Below, piece by piece: positions 33,594 to 45,827 of a stretch of 64,000 nt of DNA. Below the pieces are notes generated by a model, which worked only from the letters and a program-made list of their open reading frames with translations, ran no database searches and was not told the DNA's origin. The DNA comes from Hyaloperonospora brassicae. Lineage: Eukaryota; Oomycota; Peronosporomycetes; Peronosporales; Peronosporaceae. How positions within the stretch are numbered: the stretch's first letter is position 1; each line of letters opens with the position of its first letter. A program made the position numbers and the translations under genes. The stretch lies in the NCBI GenBank assembly GCA_947650285.1, contig CANTFL010000183.1, positions 124,001 through 188,000 of the forward strand, given 5' to 3'.

Positions 33594-36500
33594 TTCATGG
33601 GCTGCTGCAGCTACTGAAGTAAGGTGATGGACATGAGTGGCAAGGAGTACGCTGGTAACAGCGTATAGCAACGCAGATTGAGCTGGGAAGCGATCGCGTA
33701 GTATATGTATGTACATATCAATCGTAAGGTGATTGTGCTCGTCAGGATGGACTGGACATGATACTGCCACGACTTTATCGAACGACAGTGTGACAATGTC
33801 ATGAACCATCGAGTCAGCCATTGCACGGGTTGGCAACATGCAGGACAAAGACGTTGCCAAACTTCTCTGTCTCCTCGAGATCATTGCGTCCTAAAGCAAT
33901 CCGAGAAAAAGTCGGCCTGATCACGACTTGCTTGAGTTGTTCCCTCCTGCTAAGGCGTCGTCGAAGACAAGGGGTTAGCACGCTCAATGTCGAGTCAATG
34001 GAGCGATACAGCTCAAGCTCGTGACACGAACAAAGTATAGACAAGATGTCTTGCAGCGGCTGAAAAAAAGAAGAGAATCGTATTCGAACTGACAACTGCA
34101 AAGATCGGTACACTGATGAAGTGTGACGCAGCACTTCATGGCAGCCTGGAAGGTCATAGTGTAGGCAGTGTGTTCACGTTGCTAAATGCCTGTACATGCT
34201 GACTCAAGAGCACGATTCATCCGTAAATGGGGCGTTGGAAAACTTCACATTTGTCGACATTGATGAAAGTCTGTCCGTGTCCATTTGCTGATGGCCACGA
34301 CGGTAGCTTGAGATGGCAACAATCGACAAGCAGTCGTCTACGACCTGCACTCGTGGTACAAACTCAAGGACGCTGAAGTGTTGCGCTTGAGTCAGCAAAC
34401 TTCAAAGCTGAACTTTGACGCCAATGGAAGTCGTGTTTCGGCGAAAATTGCTCGACATCCGGAAGGAGATCCAGCATGCCCACAATTACGTACATTCATG
34501 ATGCATATCAAGCTGCGGAAAGATATGGCTCCAACGCTTGAGCGCTTGCTGAAAGACGACGCGCTTTGAGGACAAAGCTGTTGCAAAGGCACAGATGAGG
34601 GCATGAAAGGGTATGCCGTTTTACAGCAAGAGGCACGGGTACTAAAGCACAGATGCTCGGGAGGAGCTGGCTGAACGTGGATGTCGTAACGTAGGATGTG
34701 TCACACTCTCAATATGACATGAGATAAACATGAAGCTCAGGTGGGCTCGTAAGTGAAACGCTAAAAGACCCTGTGTAGACTATTTCACTTTGTGCTCATG
34801 TCGGCATTTAGAGATCGTTTTGCGCGCTATACGGGAACAGTCATTCGACCTCTTCGAGTAGCCTGAGACGCAGTCGTACTGAGTCAGAACACGATATCAC
34901 GCACCCGTATCGTTTTGGGTCCAAGATTGTAACAAATGGTCTACAATGGGACTTACAGATCAGCGGCAGTAACGCTATAAAGTGAGATATGTGGTGACCA
35001 AACTAGCTCAGGGCGTCGCGCGTCTGCATCACAACGTAACAGTCACTTTGTATCTGTGGTACATTTGACGAGTTTGTCATAGTCGGAACTGATGGTGCGA
35101 CTGAGCGCTGTTCACCAAGCAACATTATCAGCAACCGCCCATTGTGACCTCTTTGCTAGGGACAGGTCGTAGCGTCTTGCAAACGACAGGCACCTTGTTA
35201 CCAAATCGACAGAGTCGTCGTATGCCGATGTGCAAACGATGTCCTTGTTTGACAAGCATCAAGGCAAGCAATGATCGCTTTGACCATCGGTCGTTATGTA
35301 CATCCAGACTGCCTTTTTTGTATTCGACACTTCGTCACACACACAACACGAGCTCGTACCTTTGGCGAAATGAAGCAAACTGATGCAATGAGACTTGACT
35401 GGCAACAAGACGTCGCTTGTGTGCAATGGAGTCACTACTTCACTCATTTTTGCAGTGGCAAACCTCTCTTAGCAAAGACCCTTGTGTTGATGTAGTCTGT
35501 GGCACGGAAGAGCACATCAGTCGTCCACGAACTGTAATTTATTGAGCAATTTTTCATGCTCTTTGTACGAACTAAAACACTAGTGCTGCCGCAGAATCAG
35601 AAAAACGAGCGCGCGTCGTGGGTATCTAGTATCGATGACTTTTGATGAAGTTGCAGATGGTCAGCAAGCGACGGGCACTGAATGTCGAACTTCACTGATG
35701 TGTCGTTGTCGCTCGACAGCACTGCCTGTCGTGTCAATAGAGCTCAGTATGATGGCAAACCCCTGCATTTGTCGTGTGTTGAACGATGATGTGCGTTTTT
35801 ATCCATGAGATGCACCATACTTGTTCGTTTCTTGTCCGTTGCAAGATATTCAGACGACTGTTTTGGCTCAAGGGTGCAATTCGGGCAGCAAGGCATGATG
35901 ATACTTGGAGCCACATGCCATCGCGACTTGCTTTTGGACAATGCTCACTCGCCAGTAGTGGTGGGCGCGGCATAGTGCTAAGGTAAAGGCAGAGATGGTG
36001 GATCGCGAGTGACGCTTTTACCAAGCCATGTTCGTATCTCTCACGACAATTGCAACACAGGTCAATTATGGCCTCATACCGCACTAATAGGAGCTTGCGT
36101 AGGTTGCGCTTCGCGGGAACAAGCAGGTCAAGTGTGTGAGTGCAAAAGGATGCATTCACTCAACAGTGACTACAGGAGATATACCTAAAACAGTCTACAT
36201 GTGCATATTGGTCCTAATGTCGATACAGAAGGGCTTTGGAAACGCAAATGCACTACACTTCATCGCTCTGTCATCAGCTTTCCATGTGGCAGTGACCTGA
36301 AGTCGCCTGTTGGGAATATCTCACAATCAGAACGTCCCGTCAGGTGCGAAGTAGCAACTCGAGTTGACATCGACAAGTGCATGTTTGTGTCCCTTTTCGC
36401 ACGCACGTGATTGGTTGAAAGGCGACGAAAGGCGAACACCGCAAGCTGTCACGAAGCCCTACTAAGTACGCGCACCGTTGCCAACTACGTCGCCGAGATC

Positions 36501-38865
36501 GCACACTGCAATCTATCGGCATGAGGGACAATGCACTCGCACATGTTCGCGCGCGCCCCAACGTCGTCAAAACAGCGCGTCCGAGCGATCGAAAGCACAC
36601 GCGTACTACACCTACACACATGCTGTACCATGCGTTGACACGCCGGCCAAACTGGTGGCATCTGCACCCACTCACCCACCAAAGCAGTGGAAAGCGCACG
36701 TGCAGTCCGTACATGTCCTGAGATGGAGTTAATCACTAGAGATGGTACAGTAGGTCCACGAAGCCCCTTCCGTCAAAAAGGGCGTTCCCAATAGAGCGGG
36801 CACCTCGACATGGGCGACAGATAGCGACGAGCACGTCCGAATAGTACGCAAGACGAGGCCAGCGAGTCACTGAGTGAACGTTAGGGATCTTTTGCAGACA
36901 ACACGCGCGTGTCTCCTTTGCTACCCGTCCTATATCTCAGGATGTTCATATGTTCATTCCCATTTATTGCTATAGACGTTGCTGTCGCTTCGTCCCTTTC
37001 GAGCCTCATGCTACAATCTACATGACGTCAGTTGCCGGCCCTCTGTCACACATACTCCGAGACGTGACGTTCAACGAAAGTGCATCGCAAGACGCAGGCA
37101 ACGCGTCGTGCGATGTTGGACGCGGGTTGATCGATGATCGAGCGGCGGCTCACTGCACATGTCGCAATGGCAAACGCTTGTCCACCTTCTGCTCCAGCTC
37201 AAGAGTGGCCCAGTAACTTGATTCATACGCACGATCACTGCGTCGCCCGTGATCCGGCAAACAGGACGTAAAGTCGCCGGGCTCACGTTTCCCGCGACTG
37301 CGTCGTCTCCTCTCTGTTGTACGCACTTTTGGGGTCAGTGCTCGGCCCCCATTTGCCGGCTTGGCCTCCTTTTATCTCGGCGTTTGTATGCCAACTCCGA
37401 AGCTATTTTCGGGGCGGAGCGAGCGAGAGATTGTGGAAGAGCAATCACTTTGACGGACAACGACGACGGCGTCCGAGCGGGCGGGCGGTCCTTCTTCCGT
37501 GGAAGTTCCCTCGAGTTCGGTCGTCCCTTCTGTCAGGTGCAGGCGGCGTCGTGAACGTCCGTCGAGCAGCACGCGCCTGCACTCGATGGGCCTTTTCTAC
37601 GTCCGAAGTTGACGGCATCTCGAAATTTTCCGACCAAAGGCATCGAGAGAGAGAGAGCGTGAGAGTGAGTGAGTGAGTGAGCGATACCGTCCACCGTTGC
37701 GAGCGCTTTTGGCAAAGATCAAGTGCGGGCGGGGGCGCACATCCCCACAGGCGATGGGGGACTCGATCTATAGGAAGCACGAGGTGGCTGTGCCTATCCA
37801 TAATCGAGACCTTCAACGATCTTTCGAGCTATGCGGATCGAGTCGGTGCCAGAACAGACAGTCTGCACGCCCACCTTTGGCAACAGCTTCGCACGGTCGT
37901 CTCTTCGTCTCAGAAGACGGACGGCATCACGCGCTTCTGTCGGCGTTTCTCGATGCGAGCAGTGGCTTGCGACGTACGCGGCAGGTCGGGACTGTCCACG
38001 GACGTATGTACATGTCCCTCTCTCTTTCTCTCTTGATTTCCCTCGATCTCTCGATCTCTATCTCTAGAAGTCGATGATGGTCCCGGGCAAACGTGGTCAA
38101 TGTCAAGGTCGATCGAGCACGTTCAGTCGCCTCGAGCGACAACGGCCATGCACCTCCATGAGCTGACGGTCTCAGAGTAGTAGTAGTAGTAGTAGTAGTT
38201 GTAGCAGTAGATGTTGTTGCAGTCGTCTGTCGTCGCTGCCTGTCCACTCTCGTCAAAGTGCCTGCAACTTCGAGCGCCGTCGACAACAAGTGCTATCGCC
38301 AGTGCAGCTCCATCCCCCGCCAGTCGTTCTCCCCCCGAGCTCGTCCCGTGCAGTCAGTCAGTCAGTCCGCTCGAGCCCCTCCCACTCACAGCACGCGTCA
38401 GCCACGAGCCAGTACAGCGAAAACCACACCACGTTGCGATCCCATATCAGTCGGATCTATCCACGACCGCATCGCATCACCCGCTCGAACCCGTCTCCTC
38501 TTCTCCTCCTCCTCCGCGTGTGTCCTGCCCATCGTTTTCTCCGCATCCCTTTCACCTGTCCCGCCGCCTACCGATCAGTCCATCCAAAGCACGTGCATCA
38601 CCCGCTTCGCCACGGCGCACGTTTCTGATCCTCAACCGAAAACCGCGACGCCCGCCGTCTTACTTCTTGAATCGCACCGCCGCCGCCGCCGCCATTGCCA
38701 CCTGCTCACGTTCCCCGCCTGCAGTCGCTCACCCGTTGCCACCACACGTCAGTCGCACTCACTCGCTCGCTCGCTCTCCATCCCCAACGCACATTCGTCA
38801 ATCACTCCTCACTTCGTGGGCACACGCCGTCTCCGCCGCCGTCCCATTGACCGCGGGCCGCGACC
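33594..38865. other. Long intergenic stretch, no clear gene
   Basis: About 5.3 kb between two START/FYVE genes. Short frames on both strands lack motifs. The only stretch with a protein-like reading is 34195-34569 (listed separately). Simple repeats occur at 37646-37682 (GA/GTGA) and 38176-38210 (GTA). The last few hundred bases before 38866 are C/T-rich and probably hold promoter and leader of the next gene. Confidence 0.5.
34195..34569 (+). pseudogene. Possible orphan exon or decayed gene
   Basis: From the ATG at 34195 one frame reads LTQEHDSSVNGALENFTFVD and stops at about 34305. From about 34312 another frame reads NNRQAVVYDLHSWYKLKDAEV and continues without a stop to 34569, ending TLERLLKDDAL. 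The amino-acid composition looks protein-like. No good GT-AG pair joins the two parts, so either a frameshift has occurred or exons are missing. I do not recognise a family. Confidence 0.3.
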
Positions 38866-40668
38866 ATGAGCCACCGCTTCCCCCTCCCGTCGCTCCCCCC
38901 GCTCCACCTCTCGGCGCTCGAACGCCGCGCGAGTCGCGAGTTCATGCAGCTCCTGCTCGCGCACACGCTGCGCGAGTTCGAAGGCCACACGTACGGCCAC
39001 GGCGGCGTTGCCGACACCCGGCGGTGGAAACCGCACACGCAGCGCGACGACCTGACCGTCTTCCGCGAGCGGTCGGCCGGTCGCACTGGTCGCCGCCTCT
39101 TGACCGCTGCGCGGCGACAGCACTGCTGCCTCGAGCTGCCGCTCTTGGAGCCGACGGTCGCGACGCTGTCGTCGCCGACGCTGTTGCTCACGGGCGTTCG
39201 CCGCGGCCGCGTCGAAGACGCCATGAGCGCCGTCGTGACCGAGAGCCAGCAGGACTTTGCCCTGGCCGTGACCTATAAGCACACGGACGTGGCCGACTGC
39301 GCGATCCTCGAGACGCTCGAGCCGCCGCGGCCGGCCGCGCCGTACCACTACCTCGGGCTCAAGTTCTTCGTGCGGCGGTCGCCGACCGAAGGCCACGTGC
39401 TCAAGCACCGACACAGTATCTATCTCGAGTTCAGTGGCCTCGCAACGTCGAGTCGCGGCGAAGTCGTGGGCTTCCACCTCATGCACTCGGTAGCGCTTGC
39501 ACCGGGCGCGGCCTTCCCCGACCTACGGGCGTTCAACTCGATCCGCGCGCTGCAGTCGACGCGGTACGTCTACCGCCAAAAGACCGACGCGCTCGTCGAC
39601 GTCTTCATGGTGGGGAACATGGACATTGCCGGCCGCGTCGTGCGGCCGCTCGCCACGCGCTATGCGATCGAAACGGTCGTCGGCGTCACGCGGCTGCTCG
39701 CGCTGGCCGAAGTGCGGCGGCTGTCGCAGATGGCGCACGCGCAGCGGACGTTTGGCACGTGGGCGACGGCCGTCGCCGACGGACGGGGCACCTGCCACGT
39801 GTGTGCGACGGCCGCGGGCGCGAAGCGCAAGACGCTGCAGCACTGTGTGCTCTGTGGGCACGCCGTGTGCCGCGCGTGCACGACGGCCAAGCGCGTGTTC
39901 CAGAGCGACGACAGCGGCATCTTGGGCGCGTTCGAGAAAGTCGCGGCGTGCACGCAGTGTGTGCAGCGGGCGAACACGGGCGCGTTCTTGACGCCGCACG
40001 AGCGCGTGCGCCGGACGCCGGTGAAGGAACTGCCGGGTGCGTTCCAGAAGCCCATGGGGCGGCCATCGGGTCCATTGCCGATGGCAGAGATGGAGGAGAT
40101 GGACCGCTGCGGGGCGAGCGGACGGTCGGGTTCGGGGGGGCCCCGACGGGAGACGTTTCCGTCCGCGTCGTCGTTGGGTGTGGCTCCGGACGTGGAGCAG
40201 CACCGCATTGGTCAGAGTCTGCCGACGACGTCGCTCTTGAACGGGTTGGACGACGACGAGCTCGACGGACTCGACTCGTTCCTGGAGAACCGACCACGAC
40301 CGGTGGATCCTACAACGACTACGACTGCAGTGGTAGGAACTGGGACTGCAGAGGCTACGAGGCCCCAAAGGGGTTGTTGCTATGCCGTCGTGGACGAGTC
40401 GAGTCGACCGCGTCCGCTTCTGCGGGCGTCGGACGCGCGGGTGGTGTACAATTTGCTGCCCTCGAAGGGGCACATGCCGCACCGGAAACTCGAGTTACCG
40501 AGCAACGCGTCTGCCGCGCAGCGGTCGATGATGGTCCGACTGTTGGAGCTGAGCAAGATCGCTGAAGACACGTCGGCGACTGCGCGACGGAACCGCTTGT
40601 ACTGCGAGCAGTACTGGCGAGAAGAGCTCGAGAAGGAGGGCGAGCTGATTCGTCGCACGCAGTGCTGA
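38866..40668 (+). CDS. START-like / FYVE-type zinc finger protein 2
   Basis: A 600-residue, GC-rich coding sequence. Residues about 25-290 are the START-like region (FMQLLLAHTLREF, LLLTGVRRGRVEDAMSAV, YHYLGLKFFVRRS, GFHLMHSVAL). The finger spans 310-365: CHVC, CVLC, CRAC and CTQC, eight cysteines with no H-H pair. About 200 residues follow, with Ser/Pro-rich and Thr-rich low complexity. A conserved-looking end (LELPSNASAAQRSMMVRLLE) is probably helical or coiled coil and absent from the other three paralogs. Start ATG at 38866 follows CGCGACC; an overlapping frame from 38211 is rejected. Closest in design to gene 1, but more diverged than the 49-53 kb pair. Confidence 0.88.
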   Translation: MSHRFPLPSLPPLHLSALERRASREFMQLLLAHTLREFEGHTYGHGGVADTRRWKPHTQRDDLTVFRERSAGRTGRRLLTAARRQHCCLELPLLEPTVATLSSPTLLLTGVRRGRVEDAMSAVVTESQQDFALAVTYKHTDVADCAILETLEPPRPAAPYHYLGLKFFVRRSPTEGHVLKHRHSIYLEFSGLATSSRGEVVGFHLMHSVALAPGAAFPDLRAFNSIRALQSTRYVYRQKTDALVDVFMVGNMDIAGRVVRPLATRYAIETVVGVTRLLALAEVRRLSQMAHAQRTFGTWATAVADGRGTCHVCATAAGAKRKTLQHCVLCGHAVCRACTTAKRVFQSDDSGILGAFEKVAACTQCVQRANTGAFLTPHERVRRTPVKELPGAFQKPMGRPSGPLPMAEMEEMDRCGASGRSGSGGPRRETFPSASSLGVAPDVEQHRIGQSLPTTSLLNGLDDDELDGLDSFLENRPRPVDPTTTTTAVVGTGTAEATRPQRGCCYAVVDESSRPRPLLRASDARVVYNLLPSKGHMPHRKLELPSNASAAQRSMMVRLLELSKIAEDTSATARRNRLYCEQYWREELEKEGELIRRTQC

Positions 40669-43600
40669 ATCGAGTGGTGCACTGGACGGCACTTGGTCAC
40701 TTGTGTATGTGCACATTCATGCGACGGGATATCTCGATGGTTGAAGAGGAGGGAGAGCATGACGAGGGGATGGAGTGACGATGGGCGGGGAAGTGAATTG
40801 GACTGGAGGACAGATATGTAGTAGCCTAAATATGTTAAGACACTTGTAAATTGAAGGTATTGGGATCGATGGAAGAGGTCGGCCAACGCTCAGTGCGTGT
40901 TTCGCTTCTCGGAAAACGGAGGAAGTTTTTCTAGTACTGCTGCTGATGGGTATTTGTCGGCTCATGTATTATTGATATGGATGTTCAGTTGATGAGGACG
41001 CGGTCTGGTTGTGAAGCGGTCGGTCGTGTGGGGGGTCGTTTGTACCGTTGTTTCTAGCAGTGAACTGCACGATTGTTGCCTACAAAGTGCAAGTGAACTC
41101 GACATCGTGGACCTCGCCGACTGTGAGCACTTTTTGTAAGCAGTATATGCTGTTTTCGTCCGTGCATCCTATCGCCGTGACGGGCGTCACTCTATCGGGT
41201 GTTTGCCCGTCCGACGGAGGGAAAGTAAAACGATCGAGTCAGGAACGGTCCCCCCGTGTTGCTGTGGCCCAAGTACGAGGCCCACGAAGCGCTTTTGTAT
41301 GGTCCCCTCTTTGCTGTCGACCCGAGATGCAGGATAGAACGGGCTCGTTGCCACCGTAGTAAAACAGTGTCGAGAAGTGCGTTTACACCAATACTCTTCG
41401 GTGTTTGTACCGCGCAAACCTGTATACACAGTGTCCGTGGGGCAGCATCTTCGAGTACGTGCAACTGCTATTCAGCTTTCGCTTCCGAGATATAATGCAG
41501 GCCAAGGGGACAGCGGCTCGATCGCGACCGTCTTATCCTGTCAGCCATTCCGTCCATCGCATCGTGGACATGATTACGCACACTGCGGCCACGTACGTCG
41601 CCGGGAGCCCGCCCCAGCCGGACGTTTGGCCCTACTTTAGGCTTCTTCTCCGTCTCGTTTGCCGCTCAGTCCTACTTTCGAGTTCGCCAAGTCAACAGTT
41701 CTGGTCCTCCTCGATACATTGTTCGCACGCGTTCTGCGCCTCGCACTCCTACTGACTCCTTTCGTCCCGTGCTCATCACTCGCCTTGGCGTTATTTGCCA
41801 GCAGTCTCTGCTCTAGACCACCACATGACCTCTATCGACTGCGTCGAAGCAATCGATACGGTCATGTTCGGGCCTCCAGACGGCTTTCCCGCTTACCCAG
41901 TGGATCGATCGATCATCAGAGCTTCCGACCATACGGACCAGTTCTGCCTCGTGCAACTTGCCCATCGAATCTGCAGCAGGGCACACACATCACTTATTGC
42001 ATAGCGTTGAAGCGGTTGCGTCTCCAGTGTCATGCGCCACTGCATCTGTGGCGTAAACACTGAGCCCACCGTTCGAGCGAGCGGCCGATAGCGTGACGTC
42101 CGCCTCTTTCGCCCAACTCCTCTCGATAGTCTATCGCTGTACTGAACAGCTCGTCACGCCGTTATAATTTCTTTCTCGAGACTGTCGCGTGCTTTTGGAT
42201 ACCGTGCGGTTCCTCCGCTCTTGTCGCTCGTGCGCCTCTTTCTCCCTACACTGCACCTGCTCTGCAGCCAGAAAATGGCCGTCGCAACGGAACATACCGC
42301 CGTTCTATGGACCCGCCTCTCGTCCGCGAGGCTGTCATAGGCATTGCAGCTCCCATCGCTCGACTATGTCTCGACACTGTCCAGCAGTACGTTGTCAGTG
42401 GATGGCGGTCCACTTGAAGTCAAGTGAAAATCCATCGGGAGAGGCGTGTGCAGCGCAACGGAGCGACGCCACGTGGTTGTGTTTTGTCCAGCACTTTCGC
42501 GTCTTGACACTTCTTTCGTACCAGCTGTGTGTCTCCTATCGCAGGTCGTCGATAAAGCTCTCTAAGCTCCGATCGTCCATGTACATACGAACACGCAGCG
42601 TTGTGTGGTGGGAAACGTATGGTATACACAGCGTCTCTCCGACACAATATGAGCAACGGACAGTTATTTGCCCACTTGCCCAGATCTACAACTGTCTCGC
42701 ACGATGAACTTGTTCGTGCCGCGCGCAAAGTCCTGTATCGATTGAGACTTGTCATAAGAGGCTCACATCGGAAGCTGCAGTAAGACCTACGCGTCAATTC
42801 GACACAGAGATAGAGAAAGAGATGATGCCGTCTCTCTCCTAAGTTGCACGTACAGCTAACAATCCGACCGACTGGAATGGTCGGTGACTTGACGTGTCGA
42901 GTTTTGGCATGGCGCATCGGCAGGTGTCGACATGGTGGTGGTCTCAGCAATTGCAATGGCGTCAGGAACGATCGATCGTGTCTGCAGATCAGACCACAGC
43001 CGACTGTACCTGCTACTTGGTGGTCGTGACGGTCCATGCGAGATGTCTAGACACACAAGATCGATGAAGTTTGCAGTTATACGAGCTGGTCACGTGCTAA
43101 GAGTGTAGAGACTTATCGTTCATCATTCCGATGGGTAAAGCGAACGACAAAGGTTACCGGTGACTGGCGAAAGAAGCACAAATGCAGCCTATGCAGCCTA
43201 TGCTGAGGAACGAGCTGATAAGGGTATGCGCATGAAGCGATACTGGAGCATCTACATGTTCGACCACCGCAGAGTATGCAACTTGCAAAGTGACTCGATC
43301 AAGGAGGAACGACCTCATCGCCACGCACATTGACGCCACGAGCACATTTTGGGCCTAACATTCCGCTCGCTATCCAAAATACATCAACGGTACATGGCAA
43401 CTGACAGCTGTCCAATGTATGATTTAGGGGCTAAAATAAATGATTTTATGGGGCTCGTCACGACTATACAAGTGAAGTATTGCCGATAGATCGAGCAAGT
43501 GGGCGTCAAGTATACACCCACACAGTATCCGAATCCCACATTTGTAAGCGCATAGTGAGCACGAGAATGAATGAGTCCCTCAAGCCTATTCAAGCCGAGT

Positions 43601-43792
43601 GTATTGGACGGCCTCTACAAACTTCTGCGAGGCACGTGACACACGTCGCGAACTCAAAGACAGAAAGCTGCTCTGATGCTTCTGTACTGCGATGTTTCAA
43701 ATTGTCAACGATTGCGTGTCCATTCGAGTGCTGCAAACCATTTGTTTCGATGATCCCGGTTTCAGCTTTACTGCCTGGTGCCTCCAACAATA
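40669..43792. other. Intergenic stretch without a recognisable gene
   Basis: About 3.1 kb. Several 80-200 codon frames on both strands (for example 41405-41755, 42189-42707, 42420-43037 minus) overlap each other and show no motifs. I treat them as chance frames in GC-balanced DNA. The end of the transporter gene lies at the right border. Confidence 0.5.
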
Positions 43793-45569
43793 CTATCGGC
43801 GACGGCTACGAAGGAGCACCAACTCGTGGTACAGCAATTGCACAAGACACACACACGACAACAGAGTGCCCACCTCAAGCAAAACAAACACTGGACCCCA
43901 TGAACACACCTGTACGCAGTCAGCGCTTTTCGGATCGCACCCTTTCGGCTCGTAGTGGCAACCGGCCAAGTGTCCCACGAGATACTGCACAAGAGCCGCA
44001 CCGACACTGCCCGTTCCGTCGATGATGCCAGTGACAGTCGCTAACGCCTCAGTATTGCCACGAATGCTCTCGTGGGTGCCTAGATCAGCCGAAATAGCGG
44101 TGCTGATCAGGTTTGCCGGGCCACCAAGCATGAACCCTGATGCGAGCAACAATATTGCAGTCGTCTCGTACGAAGCGCCATCGAAGAAGTAGAGCGTGAT
44201 GCTAACGAAACAAAACAGGCACCGAGGGCATTAGCAAAGCAGCAACAGGCAACACCACGTTCCTTGGCTTTCCTCTTCCATACCACGAGAACAGCAGCAT
44301 AACCACGACAACGGGAGACCGCACGCCCATCTTGTCGGACGCCATTCCACCCACAAAGCCACCAACGATTTGTCCGGCATCATACAGCATCTACTTACAC
44401 ACACACACACACGCACACACACAACAGCAACAACAACAGAGCAACCACCGCCACCGCTCAATTGTGTCAATGCCATCATCCATCTCGCATGCCCACGCAC
44501 AACCGTCCGACTAGTCCACGCACCGAGAACGACCCAGCCTCGGAGTTTCCCATGTGCAGCGACACGGTCAGGTAGAACGGGATCCAGAAGAACAAGGTGT
44601 AGTTGACAGCTTTCAAGCACGCGTACGACAACGAGTACGGCAGCACCTGCACCAGCATCAACACCACAACATCCACAACAAAAAGTAAGTACATCAATCA
44701 AACACCCACCCACTCAACAACTATCACGACAGCCACCTCACCCCTGGAATGCACCACGCTTCAAGAAACCCAATGCCCCCCTTCTCCATCTTCTCCTCCT
44801 CCTCCTCCTCCATCTTCTCCTCCTCCTCCTCCTCCTCCTCCTCCTCTTCAATCGTCCACGCCCTCTCTGGCTTTGCATCACTCAACGTCTCTGGAAAATA
44901 CGGCACGTCCTGCGGGTCCGGGTACAGCAGCCAGTACACGAGCAGTCCATACAGCGCCACGAGCACGGCCACCACCACGAGTGCGAGCTTCCACGCCACC
45001 GTCGCCGGCGCGAGCGCAAACAACAGCGCCACGAGCGCTGTGCCCGCCATGTTGCCCACGCAGGCGTTGCCGCTCCAGACGCCGAGCACTGCGCCGCGCT
45101 CCGATGGGCCGAACCACTTGCCCATGACCGCGACGTTCGCTGGCCAGCCACAGGACTGCACAAAGCCCGTGAGCGCCCACACGAGCGCGTAGAAGCTCAG
45201 CGCGTGCACGTCGGCCAGCGCCGCGAGGCCAAACCCGAGCAGCAGCAGCGCAGTGGCCGCCATACCGCCCGCCAGCAGTCGCCGCAGGTCGTACGCGTCG
45301 CCCACGCGGCCGCTCAGGAACAGACCGAGCGCGTAGCAGCCCATGAACAGCGTGTCGAGGAGGCCCAACAGCTCGGCCTGTTGGTCGCGGGCCGCCGATG
45401 CCGACGACGACGCGCTGTGGAGCCACTGCTCGTCGCTCATTTGGCCCTTGATGGCCGAGAAGCTCTTGCGGCTCGCGTGGAAGAGCGCGTAGCTGCCGAA
45501 CGTGAGCGCGAAGACGCCGCGCGGGGTGGCGGCCGCGCGGGCGCAGGGCGGGAGCGGCGACGACGTCAT
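43793..45569 (-). CDS. SLC37/GlpT-like sugar-phosphate transporter (MFS), four exons
   Basis: Predicted 488-residue major-facilitator protein, best matching organophosphate:phosphate antiporters (glycerol-3-phosphate or glucose-6-phosphate type). Exons on the minus strand: 45569-44742, 44646-44524, 44390-44284 and 44201-43793, with GT-AG introns of 95, 133 and 82 bp that keep frame. Exon 1 has YALFHASRKSFSAIKG, the Y-x-x-x-x-x-R-K signature after the first helix, then LLDTLFMGCYALGLFLSGRVGD and GFVQSCGWPANVAVMGKWF. The central loop has two glutamate runs with Met-Lys interruptions. Exon 2 reads SLSYACLKAVNYTLFFWIPF; exon 3 LYDAGQIVGGFVGGMASDK; exon 4 GFMLGGPANLISTAISADLG. Probably in an internal or plasma membrane. 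Start chosen at MTSSPL; the longer upstream frame is leader sequence. Confidence 0.88.
44395..44425. repeat. AC/GT microsatellite in transporter intron 2
   Basis: Nearly pure AC dinucleotide repeat just upstream (in gene sense) of the intron 2 acceptor TAG, providing a GT-rich tract instead of the usual pyrimidines. Confidence 0.85.
44793..44851. repeat. Coding trinucleotide repeat (poly-Glu) in the transporter
   Basis: TCC/GGA triplet runs, interrupted twice by CAT-containing codons, encode acidic runs in the central cytosolic loop of the transporter. Length variation between isolates would be expected. Confidence 0.85.
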
Positions 45570-45827
45570 GCGGCCATGTGATTGGTGGACACGCAAACGG
45601 GGGGCGGAGCAGGATAGTGGGACGCGATAGCGAGATGGGTATACAGGAGTTTGCAGGGTAGAAAGGGACAAGGACGGGGGACCGTGTGGTGTGGGGGCGG
45701 GTTGGGTGAATGGGTGGGTGTGTTTTTGGGTTTTTTGCGAGTGGAGTTGGGAAAGAAAAACCCATCGCGGTGATATCGCGGGTGAAACGAATGCACAGGG
45801 AGACGACACGCGAGAAGACTTTATTCC

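Noticed and set aside
38211..39278. Plus-strand 355-codon open frame overlapping the second START/FYVE gene
   Set aside because: Its second half is an alternative frame of a well-supported coding region and its first half is C/T-rich leader-like sequence without motifs.
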